Source: Verrucomicrobiota bacterium (GTDB lineage Bacteria > Verrucomicrobiota > Verrucomicrobiia > Opitutales > Opitutaceae). Taken from it: DNA of 14,952 nt. Made by a program: the position numbers and the translations under genes. The DNA lies in contig JAURJO010000541.1 in the NCBI GenBank assembly GCA_030832235.1, positions 1 through 14,952 of the forward strand, given 5' to 3'. Below, in pieces: positions 1 through 7,118 of this stretch. Below the pieces are notes generated by a model. The model was not told the origin of the DNA and did not search any database. It saw only the letters and a list, made by a program, of their open reading frames with translations. The number at the start of each line of letters is the position of its first letter. Position 1 is the first letter of the stretch.

Positions 1-1406
1 AGGCCCACTTCGGCGAACTCGCGCTCCAATTCGGCGACGATTTCCGGCAGGTAGCGCTCGCTTTCGGCGAGGGCGAGGCCGCACGTCGGCAGCGCGACGC
101 AGGAAAGCGCGTTGAGCTTGAGGCCGGAGGCTTCGTTGGCGGAGTCGAGCCGGTGACGGCGAAGGAGTGCCTCGATGCGCGGACGATTCTCGGGTGAGAC
201 GTTCGCGATGATGAGATTCTGGTTCGCGGTGAGGCGGAAGTCGCCTTGGTGCACGAGGGCGATCTCACGCAGGGCGGAGCGCAGCGCGTAGCCGGGCTCG
301 TCCTTCACGCGGCCGCTTTGGATGAAGAGCGTGAAGTGGGAGCGGCCGTCGTGGCTCTCGGTCCAGCCGTAGCGGTCTCCGTTCGAAGTGAAGGTGAACG
401 GCCGGGATTCGCCGAGGGTGAAACCGAGGCGCTTCTCGACTTCGCCACGGAACCAGGTCAGCCCGCGGTCGGCGATCGTGTACTTGAGGCGGGCGTGCTT
501 GCGATCGGTGCGGTCCCCGAAGTCGCGTTGCACGGTTACGACCTGTTCGGCCACCGCGACCGCCTGATCCGGCGTGCAGAAACCGAGCACGTCGCCGATC
601 CGCGGGTAAGTCTCGATCTGGTTGTGCGACATCCCGAGGCCGCCGCCGACGGTGACATTGAAGCCGGCGAGGCGTCCGGCGGCGTCGATGACGGCGATGT
701 AGCCGAGGTCCTGCGAGAAGACGTCGACGTCGTTGCTCGGCGGCACCGCGATGCCGATCTTGAATTTCCGCGGGAGATAGGTGGCGCCGTAGATCGGTTC
801 CGATTCCGGCTCCCCGCCGCCGACCAGTTCCTCGCCGACCCAGAGCTCGTGGTAGGCGCGCGCCCGAGGCAGCAGATGTTCGCTGATCGCACGCGCGGTG
901 GCGTAGACCTCGGCGTGCAGGGCGGACTGTGCGGGGTTGGGGTTGCACATCACGTTTCGGTTCACGTCGCCGCACGCGGCGATGGTATCGAGCAGCGCGC
1001 GGTTGATGCCGTTGATGGTGCGCCAGAGGTCGCCCTTCAGGACGCCGTGGAACTGGAATGCCTGGCGGGTGGTGAGCTTGAGGGTGTGGTTGGCGTGGGT
1101 GCCGGCGAGGGCGTCGAGCGCGAGCCATTGGCCCGGGCTGCAGACACCGCCGGGTACGCGCACGCGAGCCATGAAGGAGAACGCCTTCTCCTTGCCCTCG
1201 CGGCGGCGCTCGTTGCGGAGGTCGCGGTCGTCCTGCGCGTAGATGCCGTGGAATTTCGTCAGTTGCGCGCTCTCCTCGGTGATGCTGCCGGTGCTGTGGT
1301 CGGCGAGGTCGCGGAGGATGTTTCCGCGCAGGAAATTGCTGGTGGACTTGAGGTGCTCGTTCTTATGGAGCGGCTTGGCGGTCGAGGTGGTGGCTTCGGA
1401 TGACAT
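1..1406 (-). CDS. cysI: Sulfite reductase hemoprotein subunit CysI (C-terminus cut by window edge)
   Basis: Reduces sulfite to sulfide by six electrons in the cytoplasm, using siroheme coupled to a 4Fe-4S cluster. The minus-strand frame from the ATG at 1406 is open to base 1 and gives 468 residues; the family is about 570 long, so roughly 100 C-terminal residues are missing. It aligns along its length with enterobacterial CysI as I remember it: SNFLRG near residue 23, FHGIYAQDDRD, a TTRQAFQFHG segment, the siroheme-contacting DVNRNVMCNPNP and PRKFK segments, and TANQNLIIA. The first cluster cysteine pair is present in NALSCVALPTCGLALAE near the end; the second pair (TGCPNGC in the family) lies outside the window. 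CysI type is favoured over NirA/ferredoxin nitrite reductase by these segments. The start is 14 nt after the cbiX stop, so it is last or near last in the cobA-cbiX-cysI operon. The electron donor (CysJ or ferredoxin) is not visible here. Confidence 0.95.
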   Translation of the reverse strand, partial: MSSEATTSTAKPLHKNEHLKSTSNFLRGNILRDLADHSTGSITEESAQLTKFHGIYAQDDRDLRNERRREGKEKAFSFMARVRVPGGVCSPGQWLALDALAGTHANHTLKLTTRQAFQFHGVLKGDLWRTINGINRALLDTIAACGDVNRNVMCNPNPAQSALHAEVYATARAISEHLLPRARAYHELWVGEELVGGGEPESEPIYGATYLPRKFKIGIAVPPSNDVDVFSQDLGYIAVIDAAGRLAGFNVTVGGGLGMSHNQIETYPRIGDVLGFCTPDQAVAVAEQVVTVQRDFGDRTDRKHARLKYTIADRGLTWFRGEVEKRLGFTLGESRPFTFTSNGDRYGWTESHDGRSHFTLFIQSGRVKDEPGYALRSALREIALVHQGDFRLTANQNLIIANVSPENRPRIEALLRRHRLDSANEASGLKLNALSCVALPTCGLALAESERYLPEIVAELEREFAEVG

Positions 1407-1420
1407 GACGAGGAAGGAGG

Positions 1421-2191
1421 TCAGTGGATGGTTGATGAAAGCGCCCGCTGGATGGCGGCGGAAAGGATGGCGGCGGCGCGCGGGTGGTCACCCACGAGCG
1501 CGGTGCGGTGGCAACGGGCCGGGGAGGCACGGCAAATTTCCTCGATGTCACCTCCGGGGCCCGCGTGGCGACCCGGGGAGAGGAAGAGTTGCGCCACGAT
1601 GACGTCGCGGTTCGCGAAATCCGGAGCCGACAAGAGATCTGCGAGCAGGGGAGGATGTTCGCCTTCCATCGAGCATGGATGCACCGGCCGGCTCAGAAGC
1701 GCCGCGGCTTCGGCGGCCAACCGATCCCGGAGTCCCGCCGAAGCCGAGGAGGGTCCACCATGGTCGACGAGCACGACGGGCGCATTCGGAGTCGTCGCGG
1801 GTGAGACTTCGCGCACGCGCTCGGCGATGATCGTCGCGAGCGCACCGCTGTCCGAGAGGCCGGTGGTGAAGTTGAAATCGAATCCGCCGGTCTCCGTTTG
1901 GAGCAACTCGAGGTCCCGGCGCAGCGCGGAGCCGATCGCGCCCTGCGGGCTGATAAAGAAGGGAACGAAAAGAAAGGCGCGTTCGCCGGCGGCCGCGTGG
2001 CGGCGGACGAACGGGGCGAGGGTCTCGCCCGGCTTACCGTCGAGGGAGGCAGCGGGCACTCGATCGCTGTGTTTCCACGATAGGGCATGCACCGATGCGC
2101 CGGTTTGATCTGACAAAGCGGACGCGAGGGCGCGCAGCCGCAGGTGGGCGGCGGCCTCGAGGGAGCCGTTGTCGATCAGTGCGATGATCAT
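1421..2191 (-). CDS. cbiX: CbiX/SirB-type sirohydrochlorin chelatase with degenerate N-terminal half
   Basis: Expected to insert Fe2+ into sirohydrochlorin to make the siroheme used by the adjacent CysI. It has 256 residues and looks like a two-domain (long) CbiX. The C-terminal half keeps the class II chelatase signature: VDHGGPSS with His144, and LFLSPGRHAGPGGDIEE with His209 and Asp215. The equivalent N-terminal positions are altered: IDNGS at 6-10 has Asn where His is expected, and FFISPQG at 78-84 lacks the second His. The active site is therefore probably in the C-terminal half. The start ATG overlaps the cobA stop (ATGA), which also rules out the much longer upstream reading of the same frame. 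Next to cysI and with no cobalamin genes in sight, iron rather than cobalt is the likely metal; that is inference. Confidence 0.85.
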   Translation of the reverse strand: MIIALIDNGSLEAAAHLRLRALASALSDQTGASVHALSWKHSDRVPAASLDGKPGETLAPFVRRHAAAGERAFLFVPFFISPQGAIGSALRRDLELLQTETGGFDFNFTTGLSDSGALATIIAERVREVSPATTPNAPVVLVDHGGPSSASAGLRDRLAAEAAALLSRPVHPCSMEGEHPPLLADLLSAPDFANRDVIVAQLFLSPGRHAGPGGDIEEICRASPARCHRTALVGDHPRAAAILSAAIQRALSSTIH

Positions 2192-3054
2192 CCGGTCAGC
2201 GTGGCGAGGTCGCGTTCGACGGCTTGGGCGGCGAGAGACGCCAGCCGGGTTGGCGTACGGACGGCCTCGCCAATGATGACGATGGAAGGTGCTCCGAAAC
2301 CGGCGCGTTCCGATTCCAAAGCGAGGCGTCCGGCGGTGGAGACGAACTGGGTTTGGCGGTTGGTGGTGGCGTTTTGAATGACAGCGGCCGGGGTGTCGGC
2401 GGAAAGTCCTCCCGCCTGCAAACGCCGCAGGATCGTCTCGAGGTTTTTCATCCCCATGTAGACGCACAGCGTGGCTCCGAGGCCGCCGTAGTCTTCCCAG
2501 CGAATCGCGCCTTCCGGTTTCGACGGGTCCTCGTGTCCAGTCAGGAACACGACCGCGGAAGCCACGCCGCGTTGGGTGAGGGGAGTGAGCGTAGCCGCCG
2601 CCGCGGCGAGCCCGGCGGTGACACCTGGAACAACCTCAAACTCGATGCCCGCCGCCGCGAGGGCCTCGGCCTCCTCGCCGCCCCGGCCGAAGATGAAGGG
2701 ATCGCCGCCCTTGAGTCGGATGACGTCATGGCCGGCGCGGGCTTCTGCGATCAAGAGGGATTCGATATCACGCTGCGGGCTGCAAAATCCGCCACCTTGT
2801 TTTCCGACGTAAATGCGGCGCGCTGACGCGGGAGCGAGGTTGAGGATTTCCGGTGAAACCAAGTGGTCATGAACGAGCACATCGGCCTCGCGGATGAGGC
2901 GGAGGGCGCGAAGGGTCAGAAGGTCCGCGGCGCCGGGGCCGGCGCCGACGAGAAAGACGCGGCCGATTTGGCCTGGGCCGGAGGGAAAACCCGAGGGACA
3001 GGCTCCGGATTCGAACGGGCCTGATCGTTGTGCCGCGAGACGGGTAAAAGACAT
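2188..3054 (-). CDS. cobA: Uroporphyrinogen-III C-methyltransferase (SUMT)
   Basis: Transfers two methyl groups from S-adenosylmethionine to uroporphyrinogen III, giving precorrin-2, the first committed step to siroheme. It has 288 residues, a usual SUMT length plus a roughly 30-residue variable N-terminus. Family motifs visible are VFLVGAGPGAADLLTLRA (about 33-50), the glycine-rich SAM loop KGGDPFIFGRGGEE (about 114-127), VPGVTAG (about 142-148) and the C-terminal PSIVIIGEAV. There is no fused precorrin-2 dehydrogenase/ferrochelatase domain as in CysG and no fused uroporphyrinogen-III synthase. It is the first gene of the minus-strand operon, and its stop codon overlaps the cbiX start by ATGA. 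A 12-bp arm of an inverted repeat lies 13 nt upstream of its ATG. Function is confident; the exact start among the poorly conserved N-terminal residues is less so. Confidence 0.94.
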   Translation of the reverse strand: MSFTRLAAQRSGPFESGACPSGFPSGPGQIGRVFLVGAGPGAADLLTLRALRLIREADVLVHDHLVSPEILNLAPASARRIYVGKQGGGFCSPQRDIESLLIAEARAGHDVIRLKGGDPFIFGRGGEEAEALAAAGIEFEVVPGVTAGLAAAAATLTPLTQRGVASAVVFLTGHEDPSKPEGAIRWEDYGGLGATLCVYMGMKNLETILRRLQAGGLSADTPAAVIQNATTNRQTQFVSTAGRLALESERAGFGAPSIVIIGEAVRTPTRLASLAAQAVERDLATLTG

Positions 3055-3066
3055 ACCGTAGTGAAC

Positions 3067-3128
3067 GACTAAAGAACTAATTTAACTTGCGGGGAGTGGG
3101 GCGGTAGGTTGAGGTGAGTTCTTTAGTC
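3067..3128. promoter_or_regulatory. 12-bp perfect inverted repeat in the cobA/cysH divergent promoter region
   Basis: GACTAAAGAACT at 3067-3078 recurs as its exact reverse complement AGTTCTTTAGTC at 3117-3128, with arm centres 50 bp apart and a 38-bp GC-rich spacer. Each arm is oriented toward its own operon. Outside the core the similarity continues weakly (TTCAC against TTTAC a few bases downstream, and GTT upstream). The AT-rich arms stand out from the GC-rich surroundings. Candidate roles are paired operators for a cys regulator (the Rrf2 protein of the plus operon is the obvious candidate) or shared promoter elements of the two divergent promoters. The repeat is seen directly; the role is inferred. 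Confidence 0.55.
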
Positions 3129-3195
3129 ATGTTTACGAGCTTAGTTGAACATCCCGGAAACTCCTCAACAACAAATTTCTGAGTATCGCCCCGCC

Positions 3196-3921
3196 ATGGC
3201 CGTCCCTTCCGAATCCGCCTTTGCGCCCGTATCGCCTGTACCTCCAGTGGCTGATGGGCCGAGTTTTCAGCCTCAATTCAACAACCTGTCCCTAGGGAAA
3301 CTCGATAACCTGTCCCCGCGGGAGATCGTTCAGCGGGCGCTGCTACAGGCTGGGGGCAAGGCAGTCGTTTCGACTAACTTTCGCCCTTACGAGGCAGCTC
3401 TTCTTCACCTGGTGGTTCGGGAACAGCCCGATATCCCAGTCCTTTGGGTCGACCACGGTTACAACCGCCCCGCGACCTACCGCCATGCCGAGGAGCTATG
3501 TCAAAAACTCCGCCTGAACCTCAAACCCTACCTGCCGCGCCTCACCGCGGCCCACCGCGACGCGATCGACGGTCCGGTGCCGACGCCCAGCGATGAGGAG
3601 GCGCTGCGCCGGTTTAGCGCCCGCATGAAACTGGAGCCGTTCCAGCGCGGGATGCGTGAACTCGCCCCCACGGTTTGGTTCACCGCCCTACGGCGGGTTC
3701 AGAACCCCGGGCGGGCGGGTTTCGAGGTGGTTTCGCACGACGCCAATTTCGGCACCCTCAAGGTCAGTCCATTCTTCCACGCGACCGATGCCGATCTCGA
3801 CGCCTACCTCGCTGCTCACGGCTTGCCCAACGAGTGGGACTATTTCGACCCGGCCAAGGCCGACGAGAAACGCGAATGCGGCCTGCACGCCGCCTGGGGC
3901 GCGAAAGCAGTTCCAGCCTGA
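3196..3921 (+). CDS. cysH: Phosphoadenylylsulfate (PAPS) reductase CysH
   Basis: Reduces PAPS to sulfite with thioredoxin as donor. From the ATG at 3196 the protein has 241 residues, close to E. coli CysH (244). The visible family features are STNF (59-62) in the nucleotide-binding loop where E. coli has SSSF, VLWVDHGY for the usual TDTGY segment, VWFTALRR, GTLKVSPFF and the C-terminal catalytic KRECGLH with Cys228. The paired cysteines that bind 4Fe-4S in APS reductases are absent, so PAPS rather than APS is the predicted substrate. A TTG at 3145 in frame would add 17 residues; that stretch has codon use unlike the gene body, so the ATG is preferred. No Shine-Dalgarno is seen before either. 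It is first in the cysH-cysD-cysN-rrf2 operon, with cysD 16 nt downstream. Confidence 0.9.
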   Translation: MAVPSESAFAPVSPVPPVADGPSFQPQFNNLSLGKLDNLSPREIVQRALLQAGGKAVVSTNFRPYEAALLHLVVREQPDIPVLWVDHGYNRPATYRHAEELCQKLRLNLKPYLPRLTAAHRDAIDGPVPTPSDEEALRRFSARMKLEPFQRGMRELAPTVWFTALRRVQNPGRAGFEVVSHDANFGTLKVSPFFHATDADLDAYLAAHGLPNEWDYFDPAKADEKRECGLHAAWGAKAVPA

Positions 3922-3937
3922 TCCCGCGACAACTTCC

Positions 3938-4840
3938 ATGCCGAGCTACCATCTCGACCACCTGCAACACCTCGAGACCGAGGCCATCCATATCCTGCGT
4001 GAGGTCGCCGGGGAGTTTGAGCGTCCCGCGCTGCTTTTCTCCGGGGGCAAGGACTCGATCTGCCTGCTGCGTCTCGCGGAGAAGGCCTTCCGGCCGTCCG
4101 AGTTTCCCCTGCCGCTGCTCAACGTCGACACGGGGCATCACTTTCCGGAACTTAACGACTTCCGTGACCGGCGCGCGGCGGAGCTCGGCGCCCGGCTAAT
4201 CGTGCGCACCGTGGAGGATGCGATAGCGCGTGGGATCGCCCAGCCCGCCCCCGGCGAGATCAGCCGCAATCGCCTGCAAATCCCGACGTTGCTGGCCGCG
4301 ATCGAGGAGTTCCGCTTCGACTGCTGTATCGGCGGCGCTCGCCGCGACGAGGAGAAGGCCCGCGCGAAGGAGAGGTTCTTCAGTTTTCGCGACGCCTTTG
4401 GCCAGTGGGACCCGAAAAACCAGCGGCCCGAGATCTGGAACCTCTATAACGCGCGCCTCAATCCCGGAGAAAACATGCGCGTATTCCCGTTGAGCAATTG
4501 GACGGAGCTCGACGTCTGGGAGTATATCCGCCGCGAGCGCCTCGAGGTCCCCTCCATCTACTTCAGCCACGAGCGCCGATGCGTGCGGCGCGGCGGCCAG
4601 TGGCTGCCGGTCAACAATCTCGTGCCGCCACGGCCCGCCGAGGAGGTCCGCGACCTGGTCGTGCGCGTGCGGACAATCGGAGACATCATCAGCACCGGTT
4701 GCGTCGAGTCCCGCGCGTCGACTGTCGACGACATCATCGCCGAGATCGCCGCCGCGCGCGTTACCGAGCGCGGTTCCCGGGCCGACGACCGCGCCTCCGA
4801 GGCCGCGATGGAGGACCGGAAGAAGGCCGGTTATTTCTAA
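3938..4840 (+). CDS. cysD: Sulfate adenylyltransferase subunit 2 (ATP sulfurylase small subunit) CysD
   Basis: Catalytic subunit of the heterodimeric ATP sulfurylase, forming APS and pyrophosphate from ATP and sulfate while CysN hydrolyses GTP. It has 300 residues, the normal family length (about 300). The ATP-pyrophosphatase P-loop SGGKDS is at 35-40. Other CysD segments are LNVDTGHHFPE, CCIGGARRDEEKARAKER, FPLSNWTELDVWEYI, IYFSHER and the conserved end MEDRKKAGYF. The ATG at 3938 lies 16 nt after cysH and is the point where family similarity begins; an in-frame extension back into cysH is a shadow. cysN starts 20 nt downstream. Confidence 0.97.
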   Translation: MPSYHLDHLQHLETEAIHILREVAGEFERPALLFSGGKDSICLLRLAEKAFRPSEFPLPLLNVDTGHHFPELNDFRDRRAAELGARLIVRTVEDAIARGIAQPAPGEISRNRLQIPTLLAAIEEFRFDCCIGGARRDEEKARAKERFFSFRDAFGQWDPKNQRPEIWNLYNARLNPGENMRVFPLSNWTELDVWEYIRRERLEVPSIYFSHERRCVRRGGQWLPVNNLVPPRPAEEVRDLVVRVRTIGDIISTGCVESRASTVDDIIAEIAAARVTERGSRADDRASEAAMEDRKKAGYF

Positions 4841-4860
4841 GCCCCGCCCGCGTTTCCACC

Positions 4861-6204
4861 GTGTACACCGAAGAACATCTCGCGCCCGTCGCCACACCTC
4901 CGCCGCCGGTCGACATCCTGCGTTTCAATACCTGCGGCAGCGTCGACGACGGCAAATCCACCCTTATCGGCCGTCTCCTGTACGACTCGAAGTCGCTCAT
5001 GGAGGACCAGATCGAGGCGCTGGAGCGTTCCGCCGACCTCACCGGAGGCGGAGGTATCAACCTCGCCAACCTAACCGACGGGCTTCGCGCGGAGCGCGAA
5101 CAGGGCATCACGATCGACGTGGCCTACCGCTATTTCGCCACGCCGCGGCGCAAGTTCATCATCGCTGACACCCCGGGCCACGTGCAGTACACGCGCAACA
5201 TGGTGACGGGCGCCTCGACGGCTAACCTCTCCATTGTGCTCGTCGATGCTCGCGCCGGCGTCATCGAGCAGAGTCGCCGCCACACCGCGATCGCCGCGCT
5301 TCTACGGATTCCGCACCTTGTAGTGGCGGTGAATAAAATGGACCTTGTCGGCTGGAGCGAGGAGCGCTTCCGCGAGATCCGGGCGCAGTTCGAGGAATTC
5401 CTGCCGCGACTCGGCATCCAAGACGTGACGTTCATTCCGATGAGCGCGCTCAACGGCGACAACGTCGTGGAGGCCTCGGCCCATACCCCTTGGTACCGCG
5501 GCCCCACGCTGCTCGGCCACCTTGAGACCGTCCACGTCGCGAGCGATTGGAATCTCGCCGGACTGCGTCTCCCCGTGCAGTGGGTGAACCGTCCCAACCG
5601 GCCGCGCGACACCGCGCTGCACGATTTTCGCGGGTACAGCGGACAGATTGCCGGCGGCGTTCTGCGTCGCGGCCAGGAGGTCGTCGCGCTGCCTTCCGGT
5701 CTCATCTCCAGGGTGAAGGAGATTTGGACCTACGACGGCGCCGTCGAGGAGGCCTTTTGCCCTCAGTCGGTCACGGTGGTGCTCGAGCACGACGTCGATC
5801 TCGGCCGCGGCGGGATGGTGATCGGCCGCGAGCAGCCACCGGGTGTCGGTTGTGACCTGACCGCGCGAGTCTGCTGGATGCACCCGCGGGCGTTGCAGCC
5901 CGGCCGAAAGTTCCTGCTTAAACATACGACCCAGACGGTGCCCGTTGTTGTGCCGGAACTGCTGAACCGTCTGGACCTCGAGACGTTGGAGCCGGCCGCG
6001 GCCCCGGCCTCGCTCGCGATGAACGACATCGGCGAGATCCGCCTCCGCACCGCGCAGCCCTTGTTCTTCGACGCCTATGCGCGCAACCGGCTCACCGGTT
6101 CGTTCATTCTCATTGAGCCCGGCACCCACGCCACCGTTGCCGCCGGGTTGCTCGATGAGCCGCGGGAGTTTGTTCGACCTGAGGGCGCTGAGTACGTCAT
6201 CTGA
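4861..6204 (+). CDS. cysN: Sulfate adenylyltransferase subunit 1 (GTPase subunit) CysN
   Basis: GTPase partner of CysD. From a GTG at 4861 it has 447 residues, somewhat shorter than E. coli CysN (475). The translation-factor GTPase motifs are intact: G1 GSVDDGKS (26-33), G3 DTPGH (103-107) and G4 NKMD (158-161), followed by EF-Tu-like beta-barrel domains (VNRPNRPRDTALHDFRGY region; GGMVIG; the FLLKHTTQTV segment). The C-terminus ends in the CysN domain (ITGSFILIEPGT-like segment, here LTGSFILIEPGT) with no fused APS kinase, so CysC must come from another locus. GTG 4861 is preferred because the upstream part of the open frame overlaps cysD in another frame. The Rrf2 gene follows after 6 nt. 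Confidence 0.96.
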   Translation: MYTEEHLAPVATPPPPVDILRFNTCGSVDDGKSTLIGRLLYDSKSLMEDQIEALERSADLTGGGGINLANLTDGLRAEREQGITIDVAYRYFATPRRKFIIADTPGHVQYTRNMVTGASTANLSIVLVDARAGVIEQSRRHTAIAALLRIPHLVVAVNKMDLVGWSEERFREIRAQFEEFLPRLGIQDVTFIPMSALNGDNVVEASAHTPWYRGPTLLGHLETVHVASDWNLAGLRLPVQWVNRPNRPRDTALHDFRGYSGQIAGGVLRRGQEVVALPSGLISRVKEIWTYDGAVEEAFCPQSVTVVLEHDVDLGRGGMVIGREQPPGVGCDLTARVCWMHPRALQPGRKFLLKHTTQTVPVVVPELLNRLDLETLEPAAAPASLAMNDIGEIRLRTAQPLFFDAYARNRLTGSFILIEPGTHATVAAGLLDEPREFVRPEGAEYVI

Positions 6205-6210
6205 TCGGCG

Positions 6211-6624
6211 GTGAAGGTTTCCGTCCAAGTCGACTATGCCTGCCGCGTGATGGCGGAGCTCGCACGCCTGCATGGCTCCGGCGAGCTGGCACGGATCGAG
6301 CACCTCGCCGAAACCGAGGCGGTTCCGGCCAACTTTCTCGGGCAGATCCTGCTCAAGCTGCGCAACCACGGCCTCATCCGTAGCCGCCGGGGCAGCCGCG
6401 GCGGGTATACGCTCGCGCGGCCGCCGGAGGAGATCTCGGTCCTCGATGTGCTCATCGCGGTCGACGGACATTGCCTGCAGCTCAGCGGCAACCACTCAGG
6501 CCGCAGCGGGCGGCGCATGCGGCAGGTCTGGACGGAGATCGCCGGAGATATCGAGGCGAAGGCGCGAGCTTTAACGTTCGATCAGATCGCTTCCCGCGAG
6601 CCGGACACGATGTACTACATCTGA
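6211..6624 (+). CDS. Rrf2-family transcriptional regulator, probable regulator of the cys cluster
   Basis: A 137-residue winged-helix DNA-binding protein starting at GTG 6211, 6 nt after cysN, so it is almost certainly cotranscribed with cysHDN. Rrf2 features are the MKVSVQVDYACRVMAELA start, the helix-turn-helix region IEHLAETEAVPANFLGQIL (about 29-47), and the recognition/wing segment LIRSRRGSRGGYTLARPPEEISVLDV (about 55-80). Only Cys11 and Cys88 are present; the IscR Fe-S triad (Cys92/98/104 type) is missing, which argues against an Fe-S sensor. Known cysteine-metabolism members of this family (CymR) repress sulfur genes and sense cysteine status through CysK. Genomic position suggests a similar role here; a different Rrf2 role is possible. 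Its 3' end overlaps the convergent MOSC gene by 10 bp. Confidence 0.88.
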   Translation: MKVSVQVDYACRVMAELARLHGSGELARIEHLAETEAVPANFLGQILLKLRNHGLIRSRRGSRGGYTLARPPEEISVLDVLIAVDGHCLQLSGNHSGRSGRRMRQVWTEIAGDIEAKARALTFDQIASREPDTMYYI

Positions 6625-7118
6625 GTTGGGCCGCTCGCGGCATCGCGCCGCAGCCAGCCGTCGCTCAGGACCCGGCACCGCAGCCCGCCGCGCGATCGTA
6701 GCCAGGCCTCGGCGCCCGGACCAAGGGCACTGTCCATCCAGTGGCACGGACGGCATTCCTCGATACCCTCGAACCCAATCCCCTGTAGCGCGAACCGCCG
6801 TCCGATCCAGGCGTTGAGGTCCGCGCCGGCGGTGATCACGTTTCGGCGAAGCGCGCCAGGCGAAGCGTCGCGCAGTTCCAGTTCGCGACAAAGCGCCGCG
6901 AAATTTTCCTCGGCGAAGAAGGTGACCTGTCCACGGTAGTCGGTCCGGTAACCAAAGAAGCGGTCTCCCCGCAGTCCGCGACCCGCGATGCACTCCACTG
7001 AGTCGACCTCGATCGTCGGATGTTCGCCGGCGGGCTTTCCGTGGCGGCCGAAGTAGTTGTGCCCCGGGGAAATGAAGATGCGGCTCACCTTCCAGCCGAC
7101 CGCGTCCGCCTGGCTCAT
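6615..7118 (-). CDS. MOSC-domain protein
   Basis: A 167-residue single MOSC (Mo cofactor sulfurase C-terminal) domain protein. Visible features are ISPGHNYFG (6-14 of the conserved part, residues 16-24), GLRGDRFFGY, the RRNVITAG segment (91-98), and the family cysteine in ECRPCHWM (Cys122, Cys125). Stand-alone MOSC proteins are thought to handle sulfur or Mo-cofactor-linked substrates; some act in detoxification of N-hydroxylated bases. The substrate here is unknown. The ATG overlaps the cysE stop (ATGA), so it is translationally coupled to serine acetyltransferase, placing it in sulfur metabolism by context. The stop lies inside the 3' end of the convergent Rrf2 gene. Longer readings of the same frame overlap cysE and were rejected. 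Confidence 0.85.
   Translation of the reverse strand: MSQADAVGWKVSRIFISPGHNYFGRHGKPAGEHPTIEVDSVECIAGRGLRGDRFFGYRTDYRGQVTFFAEENFAALCRELELRDASPGALRRNVITAGADLNAWIGRRFALQGIGFEGIEECRPCHWMDSALGPGAEAWLRSRGGLRCRVLSDGWLRRDAASGPTQM

Noticed and set aside
246..1403. Long plus-strand open frame of 385 codons
   Set aside because: It is the antisense shadow of cysI; composition is Val/Ala/Glu/Gly-rich with no family motif, while the minus strand aligns fully with CysI.
1..3054. Nitrite assimilation (NirA) or cobalamin synthesis as the purpose of the minus operon
   Set aside because: The hemoprotein matches CysI-specific segments, the neighbours are sulfate genes, and no cobalamin genes are present.
5302..6495. 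Minus-strand open frame of 397 codons opposite cysN and the Rrf2 gene
   Set aside because: Crosses two well-supported plus-strand genes and has no recognisable domain.
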